From: Acinetobacter gerneri DSM 14967 = CIP 107464 = MTCC 9824
Lineage (GTDB): Bacteria; Pseudomonadota; Gammaproteobacteria; Pseudomonadales; Moraxellaceae
DNA: 64,000 nucleotides
Direction: 5' to 3'
NCBI RefSeq assembly: GCF_000368565.1
Contig: NZ_KB849545.1
Location: 50,304 to 114,303 of the forward strand
A program made the translations under genes and the position numbers. This document shows positions 7,972 through 16,593 of the stretch, piece after piece (position 1 is the first letter of the stretch; each line of letters starts with the position of its first letter). The notes below the pieces were generated by a model. It did not search any database. It saw only the letters and a list, made by a program, of their open reading frames with translations, and was not told where the DNA came from.

Positions 7972-8282
7972 GAGAATGGTTCAACTTATCAATTTGGGAT
8001 CAAATGATCTCTTTTATAGCGTATATATCTAAATTTTCATTGATTAATTACAAATCATATTGTCAAAAAATATGTCATTTACCATCAAGCAAAAAAATGT
8101 TCTCTATTTATTTACAGTTTTTTTGCGCTTTTTAATGTTTTAGCAATTTATTCATTGTGATTTTTATTTTAGAATAGACATACTTTCTATATGCAATTCG
8201 TCTTTCACTCATCTCCTTACTCATCCGAAGAGTGATTCTGAATCCAACATGCTTTTGAAAATTCGCGTGGCTAATAATTGTA
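7972..8282. other. Divergent intergenic region, GNAT / scpA
   Basis: About 310 AT-rich bases hold the promoters of the two divergent genes. A weak inverted repeat TCACTC (8205-8210) / GAGTGA (8230-8235) lies in the scpA leader. I see no gene here. Confidence 0.5.
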
Positions 8283-9074
8283 ATGACCCAAATCATCCAT
8301 GACCCTATGGAATCGACCCCACACATCCGAATCTTAGATGAGTGGACAGATACGATTCCAGAGGACTTGTACATCCCGCCTGCCGCATTCGAAATTTTAC
8401 TTGAACATTTCGAAGGACCACTCGATTTTCTCATTTACCTGATCCAAAAAAGCGGTTTTGATTTATTACAAGTGGATATTGCCCCGATTGCAACACAGTA
8501 TTTATCCTATATGGACAGCATGAAGTCGCTCAATATTGAACTGACTGCTGACTATATGGTGATGGCAGCCTTGCTTGCCGATTTAAAATCTCGTTTGTTA
8601 TTGCCTAAACCAACATCAGTTCATATCGAAAAAGATCCAAAACAAGAACTGATTGATCGTTTAGAAACCTATTTACGTATAAAAAAGGCAGCTGAACGCT
8701 TAGGTCAAATGACTGTTTTTGAAAGAGATACTTTCTCTACAAATGTGGCTATTGGACATATTGCTAAAAGCTATGACGGCTATCAAGCTGATATGCTTCG
8801 TGATGCTATTTTTTGTATTTTCAATCGTCCAGAACCGATTACACATCAAATTGTACAAGAACCCGTTTTACTCGAAGAACGTATTGCCTATATTGAGCAT
8901 ATGATTGATTCGGGGGAAGTTTTAAGTTTTGAACAACTTTTAAAACCAAGCCAAGGTAGAATGGGAATGGTGGTAACTTTTATGGCTATTTTAGAGCTTA
9001 CTCGCCAACAGAAAGTCAATATTATTTCGACTGGTATTGAAGCGCCTTTGAGTATTCAGGGAGCGTTGCAATGA
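8283..9074 (+). CDS. scpA: Segregation and condensation protein ScpA
   Basis: ScpA is the kleisin subunit that, with ScpB, joins the head domains of SMC to make the condensin that compacts DNA. The 263-residue protein has the kleisin opening FEGPLDFLIYLIQKSGFDLLQ (about residues 43-63) and ADYMVMAALLADLKSRLLLP (99-118). A C-terminal winged-helix part ends in IEAPLSIQGAL. Its stop overlaps the scpB start by four bases (ATGA). The partner gene smc is also in this window, on the other strand at 29-32.5 kb. The start ATG lacks a clear ribosome site. Confidence 0.92.
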   Translation: MTQIIHDPMESTPHIRILDEWTDTIPEDLYIPPAAFEILLEHFEGPLDFLIYLIQKSGFDLLQVDIAPIATQYLSYMDSMKSLNIELTADYMVMAALLADLKSRLLLPKPTSVHIEKDPKQELIDRLETYLRIKKAAERLGQMTVFERDTFSTNVAIGHIAKSYDGYQADMLRDAIFCIFNRPEPITHQIVQEPVLLEERIAYIEHMIDSGEVLSFEQLLKPSQGRMGMVVTFMAILELTRQQKVNIISTGIEAPLSIQGALQ

Positions 9075-9661
9075 CAGCCGATCAGCAAAATGCATTTCAT
9101 GTAGATGAACTCCATCATGAAGTGCTCATGCAACTTGAAGCGATTATTTTTGCCAGTGATGCTCCTGTATCACTCGCCCGCTTAAAAGAAGCGTTTCAAA
9201 ACCAATACAACAAGCAACAACTACGTCAGTATTTGGCACAACTTGCTGTATTACAACATGGTCGTTCAATTGAGCTTGTTGAATCTGCTCAAGGATTTCG
9301 TTTTCAGGTCCGTGCAAAATATCGCAATATTATTGCGCAGGTTTGGCCTGAAAGACCAACTAGATTATCACCATCACTGCTCGAAACCATAGCAGTGGTC
9401 GCTTACCATCAGCCTGTTACCCGGGCAGATATTGAGCAAATTCGTGGAGTAACAAATAATAGTCAGATATTACGGACTTTATTTGATTGGAACTGGATTA
9501 AAGAATCGGGTTTCCGCGAACTCCCAGGAAGACCTGCGTTGTTAGTGACAACGCCACAATTTTTGAACGCATTTGGTCTAATTTCACTAGATCAATTGCC
9601 TCCCCTGCAGGATGCCAAGGAAGCTTTTATGGCTTTGGATGTGCAAGCACCCAAATCATAA
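9071..9661 (+). CDS. scpB: Segregation and condensation protein ScpB
   Basis: ScpB forms a dimer that binds ScpA in the SMC complex. The 196-residue protein shows its two winged-helix domains. The first covers about residues 17-90 (LEAIIFASDAPVSLARLKEAF). The second covers about 100-170 with the hallmark LETIAVVAYHQPVTRADIEQIRG and ELPGRPALLVTT. The start overlaps the end of scpA, so the two are co-translated. The gene rluB follows 41 bases later, a common arrangement. Confidence 0.94.
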   Translation: MTADQQNAFHVDELHHEVLMQLEAIIFASDAPVSLARLKEAFQNQYNKQQLRQYLAQLAVLQHGRSIELVESAQGFRFQVRAKYRNIIAQVWPERPTRLSPSLLETIAVVAYHQPVTRADIEQIRGVTNNSQILRTLFDWNWIKESGFRELPGRPALLVTTPQFLNAFGLISLDQLPPLQDAKEAFMALDVQAPKS

Positions 9662-9702
9662 ATAGGTGAACTGTTGATGAATATTTCTAAGGTTATGCTG
9701 TC

Positions 9703-10815
9703 ATGAGTGAAAAATTGCAAAAGGTATTAGCGCGGGTTGGATTGGGTTCTCGCCGTTATATGGAAGAAGTCATTGCTGCTGGACGCGTTAGTGTCAACGG
9801 TCAAGTTGCTCAAGTAGGTGAGCGTATTGAACCGGGCGATGAGCTTCGTATCGATGGTCGTAAAGTCCAATTTCAAATCGAAGATGAAATTCGTCGTCGC
9901 GTACTCATTTATTACAAACCAGAAGGTGAAATCTGCTCACGCAACGATCCAGAATCGCGCCCAACTGTGTTTGATCATTTACCAACAATTGCCAATGATC
10001 GCTGGGTCATGGTTGGTCGTCTAGACATTAACTCAACTGGTTTGCTTCTTTTTACAAATGATGGCGAACTTGCTAACCGTTTAATGCACCCTTCAAATGA
10101 AATTGAACGTGAATATGCGGTACGTGTGATGGGTGAAGTCACTCCACAAATCCGTCAAAATATGTTGAATGGTGTTGTATTGGACGATGGTCCTGCCAAA
10201 TTTGAATCTTTTACTGAAATTGGTGGTGAAGGGATCAACCGTTGGTATCAAGTGGTTGTAAAAGAAGGTCGTAACCGTGAGGTTCGTCGTATTTTTGAAT
10301 CACAAGGTTTAAAAGTAAGCCGTTTGCTACGTACTCGTTATGGTACGGTTATCCTTCCTCGTGAGCTTCGTACAGGTCGCTGGATGGAGCTTGATAAAGC
10401 GGACATCGATAACTTGACCAAAATCGTGGAGTTAAAACCACGTCAAGGTACTGGTCTATTCGGTATGGCTAAACGTCGTAATGAACGTATGCAAGAAAAA
10501 CCAATGGCAGCACGCCGTGGTGGTTACTTGCGTCAACAACGTCGTGATAATGAAGGTGAAAACCATCAGCACGAAGGTCAAGGTCAAACTCAAGGTTTTA
10601 ATAACAATTATCGTCAAGAACGTCAGGACAATCGCTCTGAACGTAACGATAACCGTTATGATCGCAATGATAATCGTGGCAACCGCAACGACAATCGTTC
10701 AGCGCGTGGCGAAAATCGCTATGACCGCAATGAAAGAGGTTTTGATGAGCAACGTGGTGAACGTTCAGGTCAACGTAAACCATTTGTGATCAATAAGGGC
10801 TTTAAAAAGTTCTAA
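9703..10815 (+). CDS. rluB: 23S rRNA pseudouridine(2605) synthase RluB
   Basis: RluB makes pseudouridine 2605 in 23S rRNA. An S4 RNA-binding domain fills residues 1-60. The synthase domain has GRLDINSTGLLLFTNDGELA with the catalytic Asp108, then the usual GRNREVRRIFE. From about residue 250 the protein has a tail of some 120 residues rich in Arg, Asn, Asp and Gln, with repeated RNDNR and NRYDRN units. The repeats are imperfect at DNA level. Such tails occur on several RNA enzymes and may bind RNA; that is inference. A terminator lies just behind the gene. Confidence 0.94.
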   Translation: MSEKLQKVLARVGLGSRRYMEEVIAAGRVSVNGQVAQVGERIEPGDELRIDGRKVQFQIEDEIRRRVLIYYKPEGEICSRNDPESRPTVFDHLPTIANDRWVMVGRLDINSTGLLLFTNDGELANRLMHPSNEIEREYAVRVMGEVTPQIRQNMLNGVVLDDGPAKFESFTEIGGEGINRWYQVVVKEGRNREVRRIFESQGLKVSRLLRTRYGTVILPRELRTGRWMELDKADIDNLTKIVELKPRQGTGLFGMAKRRNERMQEKPMAARRGGYLRQQRRDNEGENHQHEGQGQTQGFNNNYRQERQDNRSERNDNRYDRNDNRGNRNDNRSARGENRYDRNERGFDEQRGERSGQRKPFVINKGFKKF

Positions 10816-10853
10816 TATTTACTTAAAAGTTAAATCAAGTGATTGATTAGACT

Positions 10854-10889
10854 AAACCGCAATATCATTTCAACATGCTATTGCGGTTT
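10854..10889 (+). terminator. Terminator after rluB
   Basis: AAACCGCAATA (10854-10864) pairs with TATTGCGGTTT (10879-10889), followed by a T run on the plus strand. Confidence 0.85.
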
Positions 10890-10976
10890 TTTACGTTCAT
10901 TTTCAAGCAAGTTTCAACAAAATCGAATGTGAATTTATCCTATAAAAATACTTCTATTCATTTGATTTATACCACA

Positions 10977-11438
10977 TCAAGATGTTTGTTTTTGCTTCCA
11001 AAACTCGTATAACTCAAAAGGTAAATTTGTTGAAAGTTGCACAAATTGCAGACCTTCTTGACGATGTGGTTCCTGACGTAATTTTTCAGCAATAGCTGCT
11101 GTAGACAATCCAAATGGCTCTGCATCAGCATTTGAATAGGCATAAACAATTTTTTCTATGCCAGCCATTCTCAAAGCAGCAAGGCACATCGGACATGGTT
11201 GACCACTTGCATATACAGTACAATCTTTCAAAGTTAAACTTTTCAAATTTTCACACGCTTGACGCAAAGCGTTAAGTTCAGCGTGAGAGGTCGGATCACC
11301 ACTCGTCAAAATCTGATTTACACCTTGGCTAACGACCTCACCATTTTTTACAATCACTGCTCCAAATGGGCGACCACCTTGCTCTACATTATCTTTTGCA
11401 AGATAAATTGCTTGTTGTAAAAAACCTTGATCGTCCAT
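10977..11438 (-). CDS. Nucleoside/guanine deaminase, CMP/dCMP deaminase family
   Basis: The 153-residue enzyme has the zinc site of the cytidine/deoxycytidylate deaminase family: HAE (His ligand and catalytic Glu, in TSHAELNALRQA) and PCPMC (two Cys ligands). The pattern GGRPFGAVIVKNG, TSGDPTSHAE and a C-terminal FELYEFWK resembles guanine deaminase GuaD-type enzymes more than tRNA adenosine deaminase TadA, but the substrate is not certain. The start ATG follows GAGGAAATTT. It is convergent with rluB. Confidence 0.85.
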   Translation of the reverse strand: MDDQGFLQQAIYLAKDNVEQGGRPFGAVIVKNGEVVSQGVNQILTSGDPTSHAELNALRQACENLKSLTLKDCTVYASGQPCPMCLAALRMAGIEKIVYAYSNADAEPFGLSTAAIAEKLRQEPHRQEGLQFVQLSTNLPFELYEFWKQKQTS

Positions 11439-11571
11439 AAATTTCCTCGATATCGCTTAGATCTGATTGAACATTTTCAGCCTAACATATTTTCAACAAT
11501 CACCTTAAAAGTTGCTATATTTTACCTAATTATTCACATAAAAGATTGAAGCTGATCTTGATCGAATTTTT

Positions 11572-12263
11572 CATGTATTCTGTAGATGATCATTTTTATT
11601 TAAATATCTCATTTGCTATATAAATCATATGAAAAAGAATAATCCCACCACTCAAGCAACAAAAAAGAAAATATATTTGATTCTATTTGCAATCTGGTTG
11701 ATCGCTTCTACGTCTATTGCCTATCAAGCACAGTTTATTGGTGGTTATCTCGTTCATGTCCGAGGAATGACACAAGAGGAATATCAATATCCACTTGAAC
11801 ACGTGCAGATGCTTTGCGGATTTTTAGGGCTACTCATTCTCAATGAAGCTTATCTAATCACAAGCGAATTCAGTTATAACCATCCTATTTTTTGCTATTT
11901 TATCTGCTCCATCGCTCCACTATTTCTCAGTGCAATAGCTGTATTTAGCGCGATGCATGCAGCAGATTATTTAATCAATTTTATCCTACTCGTCCTACTT
12001 ATAAGTCTGTTCCATTTTTTGATTTTGCCTTTTCTTTTAGTTAAATTTCACAAAATAATTCACAAAAAATACTGAAGCTACTCAAGGATAAATTTCACAT
12101 GTATTCTGTACATGATCATTTTTATTTAAATATCTCATTTACTATACAAATTATATGAAAAAGAATAATCACATTACTCAAGCAACAAAAAAGAAAATAT
12201 ATTTGATTTTTTTGACGATCTGGTTGATCGCTTCAACATATATTGCCTATGAAGGACAATTTG
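11572..12263 (+). repeat. Tandem duplication of leader and gene start
   Basis: About 165 bases at 11572-11737 recur almost unchanged at 12098-12263 (offset 526). The repeat covers ~57 bases of leader, the ATG and about 35 codons. Beyond that the two genes diverge strongly although they stay homologous. Confidence 0.85.
11629..12075 (+). CDS. Unknown four-helix membrane protein, copy 1 of a tandem pair
   Basis: The 148-residue protein has a basic start (MKKNNPTTQATKKK) and about four membrane helices (roughly residues 14-33, 58-78, 85-110 and 113-135). A loop with EEYQYPLEHV follows helix 1, and FSAMHAAD sits at the end of helix 3. The downstream neighbour at 12155 is a paralogue with the same layout and a matching MHAA. 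The start ATG lies in a leader repeated before copy 2. I know no family for it; it could be a small inner-membrane protein of the kind often encoded in tandem. Confidence 0.65.
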   Translation: MKKNNPTTQATKKKIYLILFAIWLIASTSIAYQAQFIGGYLVHVRGMTQEEYQYPLEHVQMLCGFLGLLILNEAYLITSEFSYNHPIFCYFICSIAPLFLSAIAVFSAMHAADYLINFILLVLLISLFHFLILPFLLVKFHKIIHKKY

Positions 12264-12613
12264 AGTCACCTTACAGATTTCATCCTGCAGGGGTAGAGCA
12301 CCTTCCTTTTGAGTATCCGTTATTTGGCGTCACGTTCGCTATAAGCTTATATTTACTTGAGATGCTAAATTATGCATTGCTCTTTTCAAACAGCTCGATC
12401 GTCAAACATCCTATAATATCGTACCTCTTCGCGTCCATTATTCCATTCAGTCTTTTATGCATCGCATTTTTAGGTGCGATGCATGCTGCTCCATTTTGGG
12501 GGGCATTTATTCAAGTGATTCTTTTTACATCACTCTTCCATTTATTGATTTTACCGCCAACGATCAGTCATTTTAGGCGCAACCATCAAATTGAAGAAAG
12601 CAATGAAAATTAA
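12155..12613 (+). CDS. Unknown four-helix membrane protein, copy 2 of a tandem pair
   Basis: This 152-residue paralogue of the preceding gene shares the first ~35 residues almost exactly (KKKIYLI...IWLIAST.IAY). The rest is diverged. The loop reads PAGVEHLPFEYPLFGV and helix 3 ends in LGAMHAAPF. It also has about four membrane helices and ends in a charged tail (HQIEESNEN). Its stop overlaps the convergent bioD stop by three bases. The strong match in leader and first codons suggests recent duplication or gene conversion at the 5' end only. Confidence 0.65.
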   Translation: MKKNNHITQATKKKIYLIFLTIWLIASTYIAYEGQFESPYRFHPAGVEHLPFEYPLFGVTFAISLYLLEMLNYALLFSNSSIVKHPIISYLFASIIPFSLLCIAFLGAMHAAPFWGAFIQVILFTSLFHLLILPPTISHFRRNHQIEESNEN

Positions 12614-13254
12614 TTGATCACTGGAATATCAATCCATTTTGCTTTAGGAAAATGCTTCGCTAAATAGGCTTTCAGGTAATCTGAAGTATCTTTGGAAATT
12701 AATGCATCTTGAGACTCATCATTGAGATTATATGCCAATGCATAGAGTTCGATTTGACGTGATTTAAGCGCTTCAAGACTCAGTAAAGTATGATTAATGC
12801 TACCTAAACGTCCCGAACTAACCAAAATTACTGGAAATTTCTTTTGCTCGATATAGTCAATGGTCAGCAAATCAGTGGTGAGTGGAACCATTAAACCACC
12901 TGCCCCTTCAAGCAGTACGGTGTCGTATTTTTCACACAATGCCTGAGTAGCATCTTCTATTTTTTTAAAATCAATTTCACGAGAATCAATCTTAGTCGCC
13001 AAATGCGGTGAAGCAGGATAAGTAAAAATTTCTGGCATGGTGAGCTTGCTTTCATCTTCAGGAAACCACCCCATTCCCATGATCTCACGATGCTGTTCAA
13101 TATCTTCTGAAATATCAGTATTTCCAGTTTGAACCAGCTTTTGCGTGATGGTTTTAATGCCCTGTTCATTCAATTGTTTTGCCAAAATACCTGTGGTAAA
13201 CGTCTTACCAATACCTGTATCTATACCGCTAATAAAATAAATAGGAGCTGTCAT
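12610..13254 (-). CDS. bioD: Dethiobiotin synthetase BioD
   Basis: BioD closes the ureido ring of dethiobiotin from diaminopelargonate, CO2 and ATP. The 214-residue protein has the P-loop GIDTGIGKT (residues 10-18) and the late LLEGAGGLMVPL motif. The start at 13254 is chosen because it overlaps the bioC stop (ATGA) and has a GGAGAG site; the longer frame to 13275 adds seven residues. It is the last gene of bioA-bioF-bioC-bioD. bioB is not in the window. Confidence 0.95.
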   Translation of the reverse strand: MTAPIYFISGIDTGIGKTFTTGILAKQLNEQGIKTITQKLVQTGNTDISEDIEQHREIMGMGWFPEDESKLTMPEIFTYPASPHLATKIDSREIDFKKIEDATQALCEKYDTVLLEGAGGLMVPLTTDLLTIDYIEQKKFPVILVSSGRLGSINHTLLSLEALKSRQIELYALAYNLNDESQDALISKDTSDYLKAYLAKHFPKAKWIDIPVIN

Positions 13255-14021
13255 TTTTCTCTCCGAGCAACACAATAAATTGGGTGATAAGTCAATGGAT
13301 ACTTCATTTGATTCATAGCATCGAAATAGCCATATTTTTGATAATCTTGATAAAAACTTTGCAATGAGGCTTTATTCCAACGATGTCCAGAAGCAGTCGC
13401 GGTCACCCCAGTCGCTTTGAGATGCTTTAAGATATCTTTAGGATGCTCAAAGCTAAGAGTCTTGGTTTCTTCAGACAGGTGTAAAATCTCAAAACCCTGC
13501 TCAATGAGCATGGTTTGGATCTCCTGCATCGTTAAATAGCTTAGGCCTTGACCTGTTAACTGTTTAATTTGTTGAAGATTATCTGGACCGAAAGTCGAAA
13601 AACAAAAATAGCCATTCGGTTGCAAAGCATGATTGATCGTGGACATTAGTTTTGCTAGATCATCCATCCATTGCAAAGCAGAACTCGAACAAACCAAATC
13701 CAAATGTGCAGGAAGCTCAAGCTGTTCTACATCCCCGATGCAAAAACTAATTTCAGGAAAGTCTGTGAAATGTTGTTCAATCTCAGGATATATATCATTT
13801 AAATAAAGCTGCTCTATTTGAAATTTTTGTAGTAAAAGGGTCGTTAAATTACCTGAACCACAACCGATCTCCAACACCTTAGATAAATGTTCTTGTGTTA
13901 AAAAACGTCGTATCAAACCGATTAAAGCAAAACAAATGTCTTTTTGCACAAACGCCTGTTGATTGTAACTTTGCGTCGCTTTGGCAAATCGCCGAGCTAC
14001 CTGTGATTTATTAATATTCAC
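13251..14021 (-). CDS. bioC: Malonyl-ACP O-methyltransferase BioC
   Basis: BioC methylates malonyl-ACP so that the fatty-acid enzymes can build pimeloyl-ACP methyl ester, the precursor of biotin. The 256-residue SAM-dependent methyltransferase has motif I VLEIGCGSGNLT (residues 49-60) and the BioC-like SSSALQWMDDL and FSTFGPDNLQQI. It is 12 bases after bioF and overlaps bioD by four bases. BioH, encoded upstream at 16594-17313, would remove the methyl group. Confidence 0.94.
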   Translation of the reverse strand: MNINKSQVARRFAKATQSYNQQAFVQKDICFALIGLIRRFLTQEHLSKVLEIGCGSGNLTTLLLQKFQIEQLYLNDIYPEIEQHFTDFPEISFCIGDVEQLELPAHLDLVCSSSALQWMDDLAKLMSTINHALQPNGYFCFSTFGPDNLQQIKQLTGQGLSYLTMQEIQTMLIEQGFEILHLSEETKTLSFEHPKDILKHLKATGVTATASGHRWNKASLQSFYQDYQKYGYFDAMNQMKYPLTYHPIYCVARREK

Positions 14022-14033
14022 TTTTATCTTCCA

Positions 14034-15191
14034 TCACAATAACGCAATTAAAGCATCTATTTCTGATTGCTCAATCAAAGCCGTCAGCGAAATACGCAAT
14101 CGAGCACTCTGCTTCGGCACTGTCGGTGGACGTACAGGCATCACATAAAAACCTTCACTTTGGATATGTTTCGCGAGATTGACCGTTTTTTGCGACTCAC
14201 CAATAACAACGGGAACAATATGACTGGTCGATGGACACTCGTACTGTTTAGCAATAATGCTTCGCTGCAAATATTGACTCAAATCATGCAATTTTTCGCG
14301 TGAAGCATTTAATAAAAAGACTTTTTTTAAGACAAAATTAGTCCATGCCATACAAATCGGTGGTTGAGCTGTACTGAAAATCAAAGGACGCATGCTATTG
14401 ATCAAATACTCTCGAATAATAGGATGACAAATCAAATATCCACCAATAGAAGCAATGGCTTTTCCAAATGTTCCCACCAGCAAATCTATATCATTAATCA
14501 CGTGATATTGTTCAGCACAACCTAAACCTTGTTTGCCTCGCACCCCGATTGCATGAGCTTCGTCTACATAGAGCATGACATTTGGGTATTTATTTTTGAT
14601 CCGAACCAATTCAGCAAGATCAGTTTCATCACCGTCCATACTAAAAATACTTTCAGTAACCACGATAATTTTATTAAAGGCTTCATCTTGCTGATATTTT
14701 TCTAATAATTGTTCAAGATGTTGCAGGTCATTATGTCGATAACGCAGATACTTCGCAGCAGATAAACGAATCCCATCAATCATACTGGCATGAACCAATT
14801 TATCAGCTAAGATCAAGGTTTTACTATCACTGAGTGCTGGCAATATACCAATATTCATGTGATATCCACTATTAAATAAAAGTGCTGATCTACCTAAAAA
14901 AGCTTTACTTAGCGTATCTTCAAGCTGTTCATATTGAGGGAAATTTCCTGTTAATAAGCGTGAAGAAGCAGCACTCATCACACGAGCTGAGTGATCTGTA
15001 ACATCAAAAAACTCCTCACGTAACTGTATATTTGATGCCAAGCCCAGATAATCATTTGAGGATAAGTTGAGCATCCGTTGCTGTTCGATAGTAATGTATT
15101 TATCTTGCTGAATATTCGATGTAAAACGGCGTAAATTTCCTTGCGATTTAAGCTGTTGCAAGGACTCTGCATATTGATCCAATAAATTCAT
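14034..15191 (-). CDS. bioF: 8-amino-7-oxononanoate synthase BioF
   Basis: BioF joins pimeloyl-ACP and alanine with pyridoxal phosphate to form 8-amino-7-oxononanoate. The 385-residue protein belongs to the alpha-oxoamine synthase fold. It has NLSSNDYLGLA near the start, the cofactor motif DEAHA (residues 210-214) and the PLP lysine Lys244 in GTFGKA. A family SMDGD is also present. The start ATG is two bases past the bioA stop, so the genes are translated together. Confidence 0.95.
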   Translation of the reverse strand: MNLLDQYAESLQQLKSQGNLRRFTSNIQQDKYITIEQQRMLNLSSNDYLGLASNIQLREEFFDVTDHSARVMSAASSRLLTGNFPQYEQLEDTLSKAFLGRSALLFNSGYHMNIGILPALSDSKTLILADKLVHASMIDGIRLSAAKYLRYRHNDLQHLEQLLEKYQQDEAFNKIIVVTESIFSMDGDETDLAELVRIKNKYPNVMLYVDEAHAIGVRGKQGLGCAEQYHVINDIDLLVGTFGKAIASIGGYLICHPIIREYLINSMRPLIFSTAQPPICMAWTNFVLKKVFLLNASREKLHDLSQYLQRSIIAKQYECPSTSHIVPVVIGESQKTVNLAKHIQSEGFYVMPVRPPTVPKQSARLRISLTALIEQSEIDALIALL

Positions 15192-15193
15192 GA

Positions 15194-16498
15194 TCAGATC
15201 TCCTGCATCTCTTTCACGACCTTAACTAAAGCCTGTAACAATAATTCAAGTTCTTGTTTTGAAATAATATACGGTGGCATGACATAAACCAATTTTCCAA
15301 AAGGTCGAATCCAAATACCTTGATCAATAAATTTTTGTTGTAGTGACTGCATATCGACATTAAAGGTCAGCTCAACCACGCCAATTGCCCCCAACACTCT
15401 GACATCTTTCACATAATCAAGTTGGGATAATTGAGGTAAATATTGATTTAATTGTCCTTCAATTCTTTGGATATTACTTTGCCAATCTTGACTAAGTAAT
15501 AATTGAGTACTTTTCAGAGCAACAGCACAAGCCAAAGGATTTGCCATAAATGTCGGGCCATGCATAAACACACCCGCCTCGCCCAGACTAATGGTTTCAG
15601 CCACATGCTTGCTCGTTAAAGTTGCTGACAAAGTCATATAACCGCCTGTTAAGCCTTTACCGATACACATGATATCGGGCTCGACGCCTGCATGTTCCCA
15701 AGCGAACAACTTGCCTGTACGACCAAACCCCGTGGCAATTTCATCGAAAATCAATAAAATTTGATATTTTTCACAAAGCAATTTTGCTTGGCGTAAATAT
15801 TCAGGATGATAAAAACGCATCCCTCCTGCACCTTGCACAATAGGCTCTAAAATCAGTGCGGCAATCATTGAATGGTTTCGTGATAATTCATTTTCCAATT
15901 CAACAATATCTGCTGGGTCCCAATCTTCAGCAAATGTCGTTTGTGGCGCAGGTACAAAAATACGATTGGGTAAACTACTACCAAAAATCTGATGCATGCC
16001 TGTTACAGGATCACAAACAGACATCGCATTCCACGTATCACCGTGATACCCCGAACGGGGTGTAACAAAGTTGGTTTTTTTGCTATTTCCTTGCGAAGTC
16101 CAGTACTGAACTGCCATTTTCAAAGCAACTTCTACAGCAACTGAACCCGAATCTGCATAGAAAATTTTGTCTAGACTTGGTGGGGTAATTTCAATCAAAA
16201 GCCTTGCTAAATCAATCGCTGGTTGATGCGTCAATCCACCAAACATGATATGCGACATATTTTGTAGCTGGTCGATTGCCGCTTGATTGAGCTCAGGATG
16301 GTTATAACCGTGAATCGCGCACCACCAAGATGACATGCCATCGATCAAAGTACGACCATCTTCCAATTCGATCAACGCACCATAGGCTTTTTTTACTTTA
16401 AATGTCGGCAGTGGTTTCAACATCGAAGTATAAGGATGCCAAATATGTTGCAGATCAAATTGTTGATCATTGAGCGCTATATTTTCAAGCTTGGTCAT
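15194..16498 (-). CDS. bioA: Adenosylmethionine-8-amino-7-oxononanoate aminotransferase BioA
   Basis: BioA converts 8-amino-7-oxononanoate to 7,8-diaminopelargonate, using SAM as the amino donor. The 434-residue class III aminotransferase has IWHPYTSM at the substrate end, the PLP aspartate Asp252 in [12 protein letters not shown] and the PLP lysine Lys281 in IGKGLTGGY. It is first of four packed bio genes. The start follows an AAGG site, and an 8-base inverted repeat lies just upstream (16515-16540). Confidence 0.96.
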   Translation of the reverse strand: MTKLENIALNDQQFDLQHIWHPYTSMLKPLPTFKVKKAYGALIELEDGRTLIDGMSSWWCAIHGYNHPELNQAAIDQLQNMSHIMFGGLTHQPAIDLARLLIEITPPSLDKIFYADSGSVAVEVALKMAVQYWTSQGNSKKTNFVTPRSGYHGDTWNAMSVCDPVTGMHQIFGSSLPNRIFVPAPQTTFAEDWDPADIVELENELSRNHSMIAALILEPIVQGAGGMRFYHPEYLRQAKLLCEKYQILLIFDEIATGFGRTGKLFAWEHAGVEPDIMCIGKGLTGGYMTLSATLTSKHVAETISLGEAGVFMHGPTFMANPLACAVALKSTQLLLSQDWQSNIQRIEGQLNQYLPQLSQLDYVKDVRVLGAIGVVELTFNVDMQSLQQKFIDQGIWIRPFGKLVYVMPPYIISKQELELLLQALVKVVKEMQEI

Positions 16499-16514
16499 CC
16501 TTAACTCCTGCAGT

Positions 16515-16540
16515 ACATCAAATTTTCAATGTTTTGATGT
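16515..16540 (-). promoter_or_regulatory. Inverted repeat in front of bioA, candidate operator
   Basis: Perfect arms ACATCAAA (16515-16522) and TTTGATGT (16533-16540) separated by ten bases lie 17-42 bases before the bioA ATG. It does not look like the BirA or BioR operators I know. The BirA encoded at 34780 lacks a DNA-binding domain, so another regulator would be needed. The regulator's identity is unknown. Confidence 0.4.
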
Positions 16541-16593
16541 TAAACCTGCAAGAATAAAAAATAAATTGCGTGATCATCCAAATCTGTCTGAGA

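Noticed and set aside
10481-10789. Second frame inside the rluB tail
   Set aside because: It reflects the repeated Arg/Asn codons read out of frame, and has no start signals.
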